A stretch of 64,000 nt of DNA from Lepus europaeus (lineage: Eukaryota; Chordata; Mammalia; Lagomorpha; Leporidae). The notes under the pieces were generated by a model. That model saw only the letters and a list, made by a program, of their open reading frames with translations. It did no database searches and was not told where the DNA came from. Both the position numbers and the translations under genes were made by a program. Below are positions 19,796 to 30,439 of the stretch, in pieces; within the stretch, counting starts at the first letter, position 1, and every line of letters starts with the position of its first letter. The stretch is from NCBI RefSeq assembly GCF_033115175.1, contig NC_084850.1:109475939-109539938 (forward strand), read 5' to 3'.

Positions 19796-21234
19796 AACAA
19801 AGTCCATCACCAAATGATTCTAACCTAGTTGAAGGAGCTGTGCTGTTAGTTTCATATGTATTTCTTTTTTTCCTTAAAAACTCAGGGTCCAAAATTTATC
19901 CTGATTACTTCAGGATTTTTTGTTAGCATGGGCACCAGTGAATTGCATTTTTACTCTGGTAAGCATTTGCTGCATGTCAGAAATACTGCCTTAAAAGAAA
20001 GAAAATGCTTATTTATTTAGTTTTGTATTAATTTCCCACCTACTTCCAAGAAATATTTGAAACTCCTAAGGTAATGCATTAATTAAACGCTGCTAAGGCA
20101 CAATTTCTAGCCAAGTAGAAGAATTTGTATTACCATAAGCGCTACATTTGCAAATTGGAAAAATAAAACACCATAAAATCTGACTTCATTGAGGGCTCCT
20201 GGCCCAGATCCACTGCACAGAGTTTGAATCAAGAGTAGGATCGGGATGGCTAAACCGGGAGATGAGGATCTTTAACTAGAATGAAAAAGACCCCGGGCCT
20301 GGATCATTGGCTTTTAGCTGCTGTTCACAGCCACATGGCTAACCAGGGCCCAAGGAGCCAGCCCAAGGGCTCCAGAGAATTGCATTTGCTTTTGAGCTCC
20401 AGGATCTGTCAAACCAAGGCTGCAAAAAGCGTACAGGAAACTCTCTGATTCTGAGCTCACATGGCTGCCTGGCTCTCCTGGGATCTGGTTAACCACACGA
20501 TCCCGTGGCATCTGAAGATCATGTCATCAGCTTGCCTGTGCTGCACTCACTGCAAAGCAGCAGTGGGAGATTGACCCTCGGCTCAGAACATGAACGTATT
20601 CCAAGGTTGGGGTTTGCTAGTGGGTTTTCCACATCAGATGCAAATATGGGGAGAATCTTGGCTTAAGGCACTACCGTGGTGGGCTAGGGGTGCTGAGGCA
20701 ACGCTTCTTGGAAGGACAGTGAAGAACTTAGATTGCAGTGACAATCCGAGCCAGAGGGAGGTGGGAGGAGTGAGGGTGGGGATTGGAAAGGGCGTTAAGA
20801 ACAGTCGATTGCCTTACAAGTCCGCATACCTGTGTATGAAGTAGAAATACGTGCACACGAAGTTTGAAATATTAACAGGACATCTCAGAGGTGGTTTTAG
20901 TCAGAGCCCAGTTACATGGGCTCAATTCACGAGATCTTTACCAAAAAGACCCGGAAGCGTAGGGGATGAGGACTAGTGGTTTGGGGGCTGGCACTGCAAA
21001 GCAGCCGGTGAGCTCCGAGGCTGCTGCCCTTTCTTCTTCCTTGGGGGCTGCACATTCTCTTCTTTCTCCTTTTCCCGTTTGCCGCCGTGCCTTGGCAGGG
21101 GCATGTTGTTTCCCACTTCCTCTTTAGCCCCGGCTGAGCTGCAATAGGCCGCTCCCTCTCAGTCTGGGGGAGCATCTCGAGTCTGTCTGTCGGTGCTGTG
21201 CTCTGCGTGTTTCCTGAAACTCATGAGGGTAGCT
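19796..21234. other. Unique sequence with an AT-rich block
   Basis: 19990-20175 is AT-rich and non-repetitive with AATGCATTAATTAAACGCTG and CTACATTTGCAAATTGG (octamer-like), a candidate regulatory block. The rest shows no gene; the frames at 20590-20844 and 20927-21175 have no family resemblance. Confidence 0.35.
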
Positions 21235-21250
21235 CTCAAGAGCTAGTGGA

Positions 21251-21584
21251 GGCCGGCGCCACGGCTCACTAGGCTAATCCTCCGCTTTGCGGCGCCGGCA
21301 CACCAGGTTCTAGTCCTGGTCGGGGCGCCGGATTTTGTCCCGGTTGCTCCTCTTCCAGGCCAGCTCTCTGCTGTGGCCAGGGAGTGCAGTGGAGGATGGC
21401 CCAAGTGCTTGGGCCCTGCACCCCATGGGAGACCAGGAGAAGCACCTGGCTCCTGCCATCGGATCAGCGCAGTGTGCCGGCCGCAGTGGCCATTGGAGGG
21501 TGAACCAACGGCAAAAGGAAGACCTTTCTCTCTGTCTCTCTCTCTCACTGTCCACTCTGCCTGTCAAAAAAAAAAAAAAAAAAA
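21251..21584 (+). mobile_element. CSINE, young poly(A) type, sense, full length
   Basis: Starts GGCCGGCGCCACGGCTCACTAGG, includes CGGGGCGCCGGATTTTGTCCC, and ends CTGCCTGTC(A)n. Flanked by AGCTAGTGGA (21241-21250) and AGCTGGTGGA (21585-21594), a TSD with one change. Confidence 0.96.
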
Positions 21585-21594
21585 AGCTGGTGGA

Positions 21595-22741
21595 AAACGG
21601 AATTAAAAGACAAATCAACTTGGTGCAAAAAAAACAAAAACAAAAAGTGAAATCCATGCACGGTTATCTCATAACATGCACTTTCTAGGAGTTTTTTTTG
21701 AAAACCCGCTCAGGTGTCCCCGTCAGCCGGGAGACCCACGCCTGTTCTAACAGACTCCAGTAATGAGCAGCCCACAGGCCCTCAGCCTGTTACCTACATT
21801 GCCAGCCGGCAGCCCCTGCATCTCTGTCTGGGAGCATCTCTGGCTGCTGCTCCGCCTCAGCAGGGGTGGCTGGCTAGAAGTGCTGGGTATGAATGTCTAC
21901 TGAGTGCGAAGAGGCAGTGTGCCAACCTCCCAATTCCTTTCCCCTCTGGTGGGATTACTCCATTGCTTGCCTCCCAGCCTGTTCTCCATGAGAGTGAGCT
22001 CCACGTGCCCTACTTGGCTGACAATGCACCGTGTGTGGCTGCCTGCCTTGTCTCATTTCTCCACTCCACTAGGGGTGCAGCTTGGAATCACCTCCTCAAT
22101 TACTTGCATGTGAACCCTAGCCTCAGCATCAGCTTCTGGGGGAACCGAAGCTGAAATACTGGTCCAGTTACCTGTGGGCGAAGTCACTTGAGCAGAAGTA
22201 GGCTAGGAGTGAGGCGGACATAAGAAGTTGACCTTATTACACAGAAACCATTAGCAGGGAGGTGGAACATCCAGGCACATGATAAAAAGATTTACACCCA
22301 CAGGCCTGAGGGTGGGGCCGAGCTGGAAACAATGTGGGTGGAGATCAAAGGCGTGGGGAACACATTATAGACTGCAGGACCAGATGGGAACTGATGGGTT
22401 CCGGACTGGGACCACACAACTGGCCCAGAGCAGAGAGACCTATCCATAGGGGGAGGGGGGGAGGCAACACCAACCGGACGGCTGCTCAGAGTTTCTATCA
22501 GCTGCAGGCAGAGCACCAGCACCGGGACCAGCTCTTATCTCGGCTTGCCTTGCCGACAGTGTCACCTCCTGTAGGGTAGGGGAGTGGCAAGGGGAATTGC
22601 GAGTCTTGAGTTAATGCAAGCCCAGAAGGAGAAACTGTTTGGTGTGGCAATGGAACAAGGTCTTGGGAAAAGGTAAACTTGTCAGTGTAGAATGAGAGTA
22701 GTGGGGGACTGGGCTGCTCAGACTTCAAAAGGCTTGGAACT
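21595..22741. other. Unique non-coding sequence
   Basis: About 1.15 kb, GC-rich. A G run lies at 22449-22459. No recognised repeat; open frames at 21714-22154 and 22334-22579 have no recognisable domain. Confidence 0.4.
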
Positions 22742-23051
22742 GGGACCAGCTTTGTCGCATAGCAGGTTAAGCCTCTGCCTGCGATGCCAGCATCTCATGG
22801 GCACCAGTTCAAGACCTGGCTGTTCTGCAGATTGGCTCCAGCTCTCTGCTATGGCCTGGGAAAGCAGCGGAGGATGGTCCAAGTGCTTGGGCCCCTGCAC
22901 TCACGTGGGAGACCCAGAGGCAGCTCCTGGCTCCTGGCTTTGGCCTGGCACAGCTTCGGCCGCTGCAGCCATTTGGGGAGTGAACCAGCAGATGGAAGAT
23001 CTCCCTCTCCTCTCTGTAACTCTGCTTTTGAAAAAAAAAAAAAAAAAAAAA
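22742..23051 (+). mobile_element. CSINE, sense, first of a head-to-tail pair
   Basis: Body starts GGGACCAGCTTTGTCGCATAGCAGG and ends TCTGTAACTCTGCTTTTG(A)n. The A tail runs directly into the start of the next CSINE with no intervening unique DNA. Confidence 0.94.
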
Positions 23052-23351
23052 GGGGCTGGCGCCGTGGCTCACTTGGTTAATCCTCCACCTGCGGTGCCGG
23101 CATCCCATATGGGTGCCGGGTTCTAGTCCCGGTTGCCCCTCTTCCAGTCCAGCTCTCTGCTGTGGCCCTGGGCAGTGGAGGATGGCCCAAGTGCTTGGGC
23201 CCCTGCACCCACATGGGAGACCAGGAAGAAGCACCTGGCGGCTCCTGGCTTCGGATTGGCATAGCTCTGGCCATGGCGACCATTTGGGAGGTGAACCAAC
23301 AGAAGGAAGACCTTTCTCTCTGTCTGTCTATCTCACTGTCTCACTCTGTCA

Positions 23352-23377
<26 letters not shown>
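23052..23377 (+). mobile_element. CSINE, young poly(A) type, sense, second of the pair
   Basis: Starts GGGGCTGGCGCCGTGGCTCACTTGG right after the preceding A tail and ends CACTCTGTC with an A tail of about 27. Most likely it inserted into the poly(A) tail of the first copy. Confidence 0.95.
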
Positions 23378-23382
<5 letters not shown>

Positions 23383-23513
23383 CTTGGGACAGCAGTTGGC
23401 GGTCCATACACATCACCAAGGGCTGATACAGATGCCCCTCCCCCTTGGGGCTCCGCCTCCAAGCCTCTGATTGGATCAGTTGGGAGGGTCCAGGAATCTC
23501 AGGTGGGCTTCTT

Positions 23514-23833
23514 TTTTTTTTTTTTTTTAAAGATTTATTTATTTATTTGAAAGGCAGAGTTACAGGGAAGCAGAAGCAGAAGCAGAGAGATGTCTTCCGT
23601 CCACTGTTTCACTCCCCAAATGACTGCAAGGCTAGAGCTGTGCCGATCAGGAGCCAGGAGCTTCTTCTGGTTCTGCCACATGGGTGCAGGGGCCCAAGGA
23701 CCTGGGCTATCTTCTACTGCTTTCCCAGGCCACAGCAGAGAGCTGGATGGGAAGAGGAGCAGCCGGGACTAGAACTGGTGCCCATATGGCTCATGGCGGG
23801 GGCTTTACCCGCTACACCACAGTGCTGGCCCAG
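23514..23833 (-). mobile_element. CSINE, antisense, full length with TSD
   Basis: T tail, AAAGATTTATTTATTTATTTG, CTTCCGTCCACTGTTTCACTCC, ending CACCACAGTGCTGGCCCAG. Perfect 12-bp TSD GGTGGGCTTCTT at 23502-23513 and 23834-23845. Confidence 0.97.
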
Positions 23834-24329
23834 GGTGGGCTTCTTGTAGAGGGTCCCCAGAGGGCGGTTGAAGGAATAGTGCTTTGGAGAAAACGAAGGT
23901 AGGAACTCATGGCTTAAGTCCTTACCGAGACCATCCAGAAGGTTGGAGGCACTCAAAACTGAAATTCCAAGTTAAGGACTGCAGAGGAGCCCAAGGAGAA
24001 AGAAAGATAAGCCTGGCAGTGCACTGCCACTCGGCAGGGAGCAAGATTTCACAGGACGTTTAAAAAAAAAAAGTCATGCAAAAGAGCTGGCACGGAGCCA
24101 ATGACGAGCATGAAATAGCTGCACAGAACTCTGCGGGTGGCGCCAAGAGGTTAAAGGGCGAACTGAGCCTTGAGCAATGTGTGGGCATGCGAAAGGGCTT
24201 TTTGAGTTGAATTCTGAGTAGGAGGGTGAACAAGAAAGGTGTCTGCTCGTGGCTTGGGGACCCAATGCGACAGTGTTCGCAGGTGACATTACGTCAGGAA
24301 GTGGCTCTTACTCCTTTTCTGGACTGGCC

Positions 24330-24525
24330 TTTTGAGAATCAGTGACCATCATTAGATATCTCCCTGAGCGCCGATTACTTTATTGGATCCTCACGGCCGC
24401 CTTGCAAGGCAGGCGCTCTTTGTACTAGTCAGCTGTCCTGGATTTACAAGTGGAGAAACCCGCTCAAGCTAGCTCGGGCAGGAGGAGAGTTCCTTGGCCC
24501 GGTACATGGGAAGTAGGCAAACAGA
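24330..24525 (-). mobile_element. MIR SINE, antisense
   Basis: Order fits an antisense MIR: CTGAGCGCCGATTACTTTATTGGATCCTCACGGCC, then CTGGATTTACAAGTGGAGAAACC, then TCCTTGGCCCGGTACATGGG. The core and both arms are visible but diverged. Confidence 0.65.
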
Positions 24526-24584
24526 GCCATTACTGGGTCTAGGGTGGCGAATGATGTGGGCCACAGTACCTCACATTGTCTTCT

Positions 24585-24932
24585 TCTTCTTTTTTTTTTT
24601 TTTAAAAGATTTATTTATTTGAAAGTCAGAGTTACACAGAGAGAGGAGAGGCAGAGAGAGAGAGGTCTTCCATCCAAGGGCTCACTCCCCAATTGGCCAC
24701 AACGGCCGGAGCTGCGCCAATCTGAAGCCAGGAGCCAGGAACCAGGAGCTTCTTCCGGGTCTCCCATGGGGGTACAGGGGCCCAAGGACTTGGGCCATCC
24801 TCTACCACTTTCCCAGGCCATAGCAGAGAGCTGGATCAGAGGTGGAGCAGCCGGGTCTCGAACTGGCACCCACATGGGATGCCGGCGCTTCAGGCCAGGG
24901 TGTTAACCTGCTGCGCCACAGTGCTGGCCCCT
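24585..24932 (-). mobile_element. CSINE, antisense, full length with TSD
   Basis: T tail, AAAAGATTTATTTATTTGAAAG, GTCTTCCATCCAAGGGCTCACTCC, ending CTGCGCCACAGTGCTGGCCC. Perfect 15-bp TSD CTCACATTGTCTTCT at 24570-24584 and 24933-24947, and little divergence. Confidence 0.98.
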
Positions 24933-24947
24933 CTCACATTGTCTTCT

Positions 24948-25243
24948 AAAGTTATTTATCTTCACTTTACTCAAAAGGCAGGGGGAGAGAGAGATCGAGA
25001 TCTTCCCTCTGTTTGGCTCACTCCCTAAATGCCTGCAACAGCCAGGGCTGGGCCAGACCGAAGCCAGCAGCCTGGGATCCAATCCAGATTGCCCACGTGG
25101 GTGGCAGGTGCCTGACTAATTAAGCTGCCGTCTGCTGCCTCCCAAAACGTGCACTCGCAGGAAACTGGATTGGAAGAGGAGGTGGGACTCGATTGCAGGC
25201 ACTCTGGTACACGTTGTGGGCATCTCAAGCAGTGTCGTAAGCA
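24948..25243 (-). mobile_element. CSINE, antisense, old
   Basis: Degenerate tail (TTATTTATCTTCACTTTACTC), then CTTCCCTCTGTTTGGCTCACTCCC and GGATCCAATCCAGATTGCCCACGTGGGTGGCAGG. It directly abuts the younger copy, which inserted at its tail end. Confidence 0.85.
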
Positions 25244-25546
25244 TTGAGTCAAAGGCTCGGCCCGCATTCTCTTTTCTAAGTAGAGCCTCCCCTTCTGCTG
25301 GCAGACTTCCCACCTGTGCTGGGGAGCAGAGGCGCAGCCAGTGGCCTCCAGCCGCGAGGCCCTCCATCCACAAGCCTTCCCTGCCAGTGCAGTTGGAGCG
25401 ATCTCGGAGACGGGCACTGGTTGGCCTGCTTGCGTCACAGTTCTGTTTGTGAAGAATCAGTGGGTGGGACACTCTGACAGGCAGGGTCTGTGTCACACTC
25501 CCCAAGGCTGGAGCCTGAGATGCCTCTGTTGGCTCCAAGTCATGGT

Positions 25547-25570
<24 letters not shown>
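25547..25570. repeat. (CT)n tract
   Basis: CT run immediately preceding the T tail of the following antisense CSINE. Confidence 0.9.
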
Positions 25571-25579
<9 letters not shown>

Positions 25580-25899
25580 TTTTTGACAGGCAAAGTGGAC
25601 AGTGAGAGAGAGAGACAGAGAGAAAGGTCTTCCTTTGCCGTTGGTTCACCTTCCAATGGCCGCCGCGGCTGGCGCACTGCGCTGATCCGAAGGCAGGAGC
25701 CAGGTGCTTCTCCTGGTCTCCCATGGGGTGCAGGGCCCAAGCACTTGGGCCATCCTCCACTGCACTCCCTGGTCACAGCAGAGAGCTGGCCTGGAAGAGG
25801 GGCAACCGGGACAGAATCCGGCGCCCCGACCAGGACTAGAACCCAGTGTGCCGGCGCCGCAAGGCGGAGGATTAGCCTAGTGAGCCGCGGTGCCGGCTC
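25571..25899 (-). mobile_element. CSINE, young poly(A) type, antisense
   Basis: Begins (T)nGACAGGCAAAGTGGACAGTGAGAGAG, then CCTTTGCCGTTGGTTCACC, and ends GTGAGCCGCGGTGCCGGC. GGCTCCAAG/GGCTCCAGG on the two sides may be remnants of a TSD. Confidence 0.96.
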
Positions 25900-26143
25900 C
25901 AGGAATCTTTAAGACATCAGGAAAGCAGAGAGGATGAAGGAGGCAGGAGGAGAGAGGGGTTGGGAGGGTGGCTGGAGGCATTTATTTTATCTTAAAAATT
26001 GTGATGAAATACATACGACATAAAATTTATTATGCTAGCCATTGTTAAGTGTATAGTTTGGTGCCATTAACTACATTCATATGATTGTGAACTCGTCACC
26101 ACCACCCACCTTCAGAAGTGGTTCATCTTTCAACACGGACTCT

Positions 26144-26440
26144 GGGGGCTGGCGTTGTGGTGCAGTGGGTTAAGCTGCCATTTGTGCTGTCCGCATCCCG
26201 TATTGGAATCCTGGTTCAAGTCCCAGCTGCTCTGCTTTGTAACTCAGGTAGGTTCCCGATAATGTGTAAGAGCAATCAGCAAATGACGGCCCAAGCACTC
26301 GGGTCCCTGCCACCCACATGGGAGACCCATATAGAGTTCTTGGCGCCTGGCTCAGACCTGGCTGCTGTGGCCATTTGGAGAGTGAACCAGCAGAAGGAAG
26401 ACCTCTCTCTCTTCTGCTCTTTCAATTAGATGAAAAAAAA
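26144..26440 (+). mobile_element. CSINE, sense, inserted in L1
   Basis: Starts GGGGGCTGGCGTTGTGGTGCAGTGGG and ends GAAGACCTCTCTCTCTTCTGCTC before a degenerate A tail. Internal differences and a shortened CT tract mark it as older. Confidence 0.93.
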
Positions 26441-26514
26441 TTGTAAAACTGATACTCTATCCAGTAAGCAGTAACTCCCTGTTCCCTTTGGCTGCAGCGC
26501 ATCAGTGTGTTTTC

Positions 26515-26850
26515 TGTTTCTAGAATCAAATAGCCAAGGCTGGGTAACCTGCCCAAAAACAAACAAACAAAAAACAACAACAACAACAACAAAAACCAAA
26601 AAAAACCAGACACCTTGTTTAGCTCACAGTTCTAGAGGTTCAAGGACATGATGCCGCCATGAGCTCAGCTCTGAGGAGGGCCTCACAATGAGCAGGGTGG
26701 GGAGAGATCACAGTGTGACAGGAAGCCAGCAGGGACAGGCCAGAGCCACAAGCTCCCAGCAGGCCCCCTGTTTCCCCACTGTGGCACTGAGGGGCCCCCA
26801 GCACACGAACTTTTGGGGGCAAAACACATGGAAACCACGCACTGAGCCTC
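26515..26850 (-). mobile_element. MaLR LTR relic, antisense, inserted in L1
   Basis: AGCCAAGGCTGGGTAACCT, an (AAC)n expansion, AGCTCACAGTTCTAGAGGTTC, GAGGAGGGCCTCACAATGAGC and ACTTTTGGGGGCAAAACACATGG follow the antisense MLT1/MST order. The (AAC)n occupies the usual A-rich part of this LTR. Confidence 0.65.
26557..26608. repeat. (AAAC)n/(AAC)n microsatellite
   Basis: AAACAAAC units pass into about seven AAC units within the A-rich section of the surrounding LTR relic. Confidence 0.9.
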
Positions 26851-26994
26851 TGGCCACCACTATTCTATTTCCTGTTTCTATGAATGGAACCACTCCAGAT
26901 CCCCTAGATCAGTGGACTCAGACAGGAGCTGTGCCTCCATCACCAGACAAAGTCTTCAAGGTTCGTCCATGTGTGGCACGTGTCAGAACTTCAT

Positions 26995-26999
<5 letters not shown>

Positions 27000-27026
<27 letters not shown>

Positions 27027-27371
27027 CCTCCTCCCTCCAGTTTAAAGGTTTATTTATCTATTTGAAAGGCAGAGTTATAGACAAAGAAGGAGAGACAGAG
27101 AGAGAGAGATCTTCCATCCACTGGTTCACTCCCCCAAATGACCACAACAGCCAAGGCTAGGCCAGGCTGAAGCCAGGAGCCAGGAACTCCATCCAGGTCT
27201 CCCATGTGGTGGGCAGGGGCCCAGGTACTCGGGCCATCATCTGCTGCTTTCCCAGACACATCAGCCAAGAGCTGGACTACAGTCACAGCAGCTGGGATCA
27301 AACCAGTGTTCCAATATGGCATGCAGGCACTGCGGGCGATGGCTCAGCGTGCGACGCCATGATGCCCGCCC
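27000..27371 (-). mobile_element. CSINE, antisense, with CT-rich tail replacement
   Basis: TSD CTTCATTCTCT at 26989-26999 and 27372-27382 brackets the element. Between the left TSD and the antisense tail (TTTAAAGGTTTATTTATCTATTTG) lie about 40 bp of CT/CCCT sequence where a poly(A) tail would be expected. The body ends at a degenerate GATGCCCGCCC. Confidence 0.93.
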
Positions 27372-27745
27372 CTTCATTCTCTTTTAAGGCTGGCAACTAT
27401 TCCACTGTACAGAGGTAGCACACTTTTGTTTATCCGCTCAGCCAGTGGCGGATTCTTCCTGTCTCTCGGCTGCCGCTCTGAATGCAGGTGTACAAATATC
27501 TGTTGGAGCCCCCGCTTTTAGCCCGACTACACGTAGAAGTGGGCTTGCTGGACCACATGGTGAGTCTACATTAGATTTTTGGAGCAAATGCCGTATCACT
27601 TTCTACAGTGGCTATCCACAGAGCGACTGTACATTTCACATTCCTACCAACAGTGCACAAGAGTTCCAGTTTTCCACATCATCTCAACACGTTTTTTCTG
27701 CCTTTTTTTTTGCATAATAGTCATCCACATGGGTATGGAGTGGAG

Positions 27746-28139
27746 GCATTTCAGAAGCAGGAGCCTGAGAAGGTATCTCCTGTCTACTGGCATGGCCGGG
27801 CTGCACCTGGCGTTGTCGCTCGGAGTAGGCTGCTGGTGTCCCGGGGCTCTGGCCCTGGGCCCATCTTTGTGGCCAATTCCTTGCCTTTCTCTCAACCCCT
27901 TTGCCCGTGGGCACATACAGAACTCATCAACAGTGACTGTTCTGTCCTTGTGTGAAACTCTGCTCTCTGGTACTGGGCCACACAGCTGCTCGCCATTCTC
28001 ACTTCTCTAGGGTTGCAGCCCTGCGGCTCCTGGGGTGGAGTCCCGGGGCCAGCAGGGGGAACCCCAGCATGAGCTCAGCCAGGCTCTCTGGAATTTCCTC
28101 CCACCTGTTGGTTGTCGTCTTCCTCTGGGCTCCCCCTGA
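27746..28139. other. Unique non-coding sequence
   Basis: GC-rich single-copy-looking sequence after the L1 fragment. No exon is recognised. Confidence 0.4.
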
Positions 28140-28495
28140 AAGTGGACTCTGAGATAAGGATTTCAACATACGTGCTTTATTCGGGAGACGAGCCCAAGAA
28201 ATACAGTGAGAGAGACGGGAGACAAGCTAGCCGGGGAGGGAGGGAGGCCAGTGATGAGTGCTTGATTGAATTCATTTCCGCTGTGGGCACAGGGACTCGG
28301 TCCCTTCCGGCGACCATCTCAGACTGGATGGAAATGGCCTCAACATTGTGCCACGTGGGGGTCAGGGAGCTGGGCCATGTCCTCACTAACTCATGGCCCC
28401 CACTGTTTGAGGGAATGCAGCGAGGCAATGACAGCACCTGTCACCTCGTCCTTGCCATCCAAGGGTGTTCATGTCAACCTGGAGGCAGGCAGTAA
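28140..28495. other. Possible LTR-like relic, unclassified
   Basis: GAGATAAGGATTTCAACATACGTG, CTTTATTCGGGAGACGAGCCCAAGAAATACAG and a purine-rich section resemble an old mammalian interspersed repeat (GATTTCAGTGCAGGTAGTTTATTTGGGAGG type). I cannot fix the family. Confidence 0.35.
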
Positions 28496-28534
28496 GGTCC
28501 TAAGCTTGCACCTGGCGGCCACTTTCAGACTCCT

Positions 28535-28625
28535 ATTTAGTTTGAGAACATTTATGGAGTTCCTGTTGGGCCAGGAGCCTTTGCATATAGTGTCATATTT
28601 TATTCTCATGCCAGCGTTGTCAAAG
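28535..28625 (-). mobile_element. MIR fragment, antisense
   Basis: ACATTTATGGAGTTCCTGTTGGGCCAGGAGCC and GTGTCATATTTTATTCTCATGCC correspond to the antisense MIR 3' portion (TTTATTGAGTGCCTACT.TGTGCCAGG...CTCATTTAATCCTCA). Confidence 0.65.
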
Positions 28626-28639
28626 AAGGTGTTGGCTAT

Positions 28640-28990
28640 GGCTTAAATGACTGCCGTCCCCCCCAAATTCACGCTGAAACTGAATCTCCGATGCAATAGT
28701 ATTAAGAGGTGGGGCTCAGGTCGTGGGGGCTGCTCTCTCAAGAATGGAAGGAAGACCCTTGAAAGAAGGCTTTGCACAGGCTCAGCCTGTTTCACCCTGC
28801 CACCTCCCGCCCAGCGAGGACGCAGCCACTAGTCCCTTTAGCCCTTTGATTACATGAAGCCGCAGAGTTCACCTTGGAAGCAGGGAGAGCAGCCCTCACC
28901 AGACACCCAGACACACTCTCCTACCTTGATCTTGGACGCTGCGGCTTTGCGACCCGTGAGAAAGAAGTCTCGATTATTTACAAATCCTCC
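28640..28990 (+). mobile_element. MaLR LTR relic (MLT1A type), sense
   Basis: GCTATGGCTTAAATGACTGCC, CAAATTCACGCTGAAACTGAATC, GTATTAAGAGGTGGGGCTC, CTTGATCTTGGACGCTGCGGC, GTGAGAAAGAAGTCTCGATTATTTACAAATC and CCAGTCTCAGCAGCAC occur in canonical sense order. Nearly full length. Confidence 0.88.
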
Positions 28991-29518
28991 AGTCTCAGCA
29001 GCACGCATGGCCCAAGACAAGACATGTGGACCGAGAAGTGGGGTGTTGCCGTGGATTCGGAGCTGGGTCGCCGGTAGAGGTTAGGAGACTTTGGAGAAGC
29101 GCGCTAGGAAGTCTGCGTTGGTGTGGAGGGCTGGGAAAAGGCAGCTGTGCCGAAGGCTCAGAGGTGACAGTTGCAGACAGAGCCTTGACCTTCGCAGATC
29201 CCCCAGGCAGTCGTGAGCAGAGTGCTGCTAGGGTTCTGGCCACTAAAGGTCCTTGGGAGGAGGTCTCAGATGGAACCGGGGAACACGTTCCTGGAATCTG
29301 GAAGAAAGGCCATCCTTGTCACAAGGTGGCAAAGAACTTGACTGAACTGTGTCTGTGGCCTAGTACTCTGTGGTAGGCAGAACCGAAGAGCGATGAGCCA
29401 GGGTATTTGGCGGAAGAAATCACTAAGCAAAGTGTTCAGGATGCGGCATGTCTCCTCTTGACTGCTTAGTGGAAAATGCGAGAAAGGAGAAATGAGTTAT
29501 CCCAAGCCCAACGGTGGG
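28991..29518. other. Unique non-coding sequence
   Basis: No recognised repeat. A frame at 29026-29376 has no domain resemblance. Confidence 0.4.
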
Positions 29519-29625
29519 AGCCGTCTGGGGAGTGAATCAATGGATGGAAGATCTCTCTACTTCTCTATCTGTCCCCCTCTCTCGGTCACTCTGCCTTTCA
29601 ACTAAATAAAAACATCTTTTTAAAA
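29519..29625 (+). mobile_element. CSINE 3' end only, sense
   Basis: Only the last third is present, from CCGTCTGGGGAGTGAATCAATGGATGG to CTTTCAACTAAATAAAAACATC. It is 5'-truncated and borders the 3' side of the RPL12 pseudogene. Confidence 0.85.
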
Positions 29626-29699
29626 GAGCCAAATTTGTCAAATAAAAAAATCAGGAAGGCTGGGGCGTTCACTCGTGGCCCCCACCCCCTAGCCCAGAC

Positions 29700-30172
29700 T
29701 GAGTGATGCTTCCGTTTTGGCAGATGATTCGTTATGGAAACAGTTGATGTCATCTCCGATGTCATGAGGGTGGCGGCCATCAACATTGCAGCCCCTATAC
29801 TGGGCATTTCTCAGGATCTCTCTACTGGTTCTGGAGGGTTCTCTGGCTAAAGATTGGCGGTGCATCTGCTGGGCAGCGTTGCCAATGTCATCAAAAGCGG
29901 TATTTCCACTGTTGAATGCTTTTTCTGCAGCTGTCTGTCTCTTAGTGGCTCCCTGAGGGCTTTGATGATGAGGGCATGAATGGTCACTCTTACCGGGCTC
30001 CTCAGAGCCTGCTGCCCACCGGTTGCTGTGGCCCTGTCTTCACCTGCCTTTTTTTTGGAGAGACACTCAGTGGGCTGATCTTGGGGCCAGGGTGGATGTG
30101 GAGCTGACTTCACCACCGGTACACCACAGGGTATACAACTTTCATCTCGTTGGGGTTGTACTCAGCTGGCAT
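29700..30172 (-). pseudogene. RPL12: Processed pseudogene of ribosomal protein L12
   Basis: RPL12 (uL11, about 165 residues) is a protein of the 60S ribosomal stalk base. This minus-strand copy has no introns and starts at an ATG at 30172-30170 (MPAEYNPNEMKVVY, compared with MPPKFDPNEIKVVYLR in the family). A frameshift about 15 codons in gives an in-frame stop at 30112-30110. Later pieces remain recognisable in other frames: SPKK, then [14 protein letters not shown] near 29950-29985, then the [14 protein letters not shown] segment at about 29757-29795. About 40 bp covering the QNRQAQIEVV region appears deleted. The C-terminal end is decayed. It is a dead retrocopy; only its assignment to RPL12 is from remembered family sequence. 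Confidence 0.92.
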
Positions 30173-30439
30173 GACTGGAGGCGGCTGGTGTCAGATGAAC
30201 CCGGATTCAGGATGACCGAAAAAAAAAGTTGCACCTTGGCCTCTTCCAAGCCAAAAACCAAAAGCGATGGTTAACTTCTTACCTGCCACGTTGCGTCTGT
30301 GCTTGGGTGAGCAATGCCCTGTGGGGCCAGAGAACACCCTATAGCTGAGGGAGACATGCGCTCCAGGTGGATGCCGCCGCCATGCAGGTGGTCTCAGAAG
30401 TGGGTGACATGCGTAAGGGCGGGGCAACGACTGTGGGGG
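30173..30439. other. Unique sequence
   Basis: Sequence upstream of the retrocopy's start codon. The first about 30 bases may be 5' UTR of the retrocopy. No gene. Confidence 0.35.

Larger units (their letters stand above)
25980..27745 (-). mobile_element. Old L1 (L1M type) fragment, antisense, split by later insertions
   Basis: Runs 3' to 5' of an L1 along the plus strand. AATTGTGATGAAATACATACG and GTGCCATTAACTACATTC come first, then CTGGCCACCACTATTCTATTTCC, then GTTCGTCCATGTGTGGCACG, then CAACTATTCCACTGTAC, then GTAGAAGTGGGCTTGCTGG and TTTCACATTCCTACCAACAGTG. It is interrupted by CSINEs (26144, 27000) and an LTR (26515). No intact frame. Confidence 0.85.
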
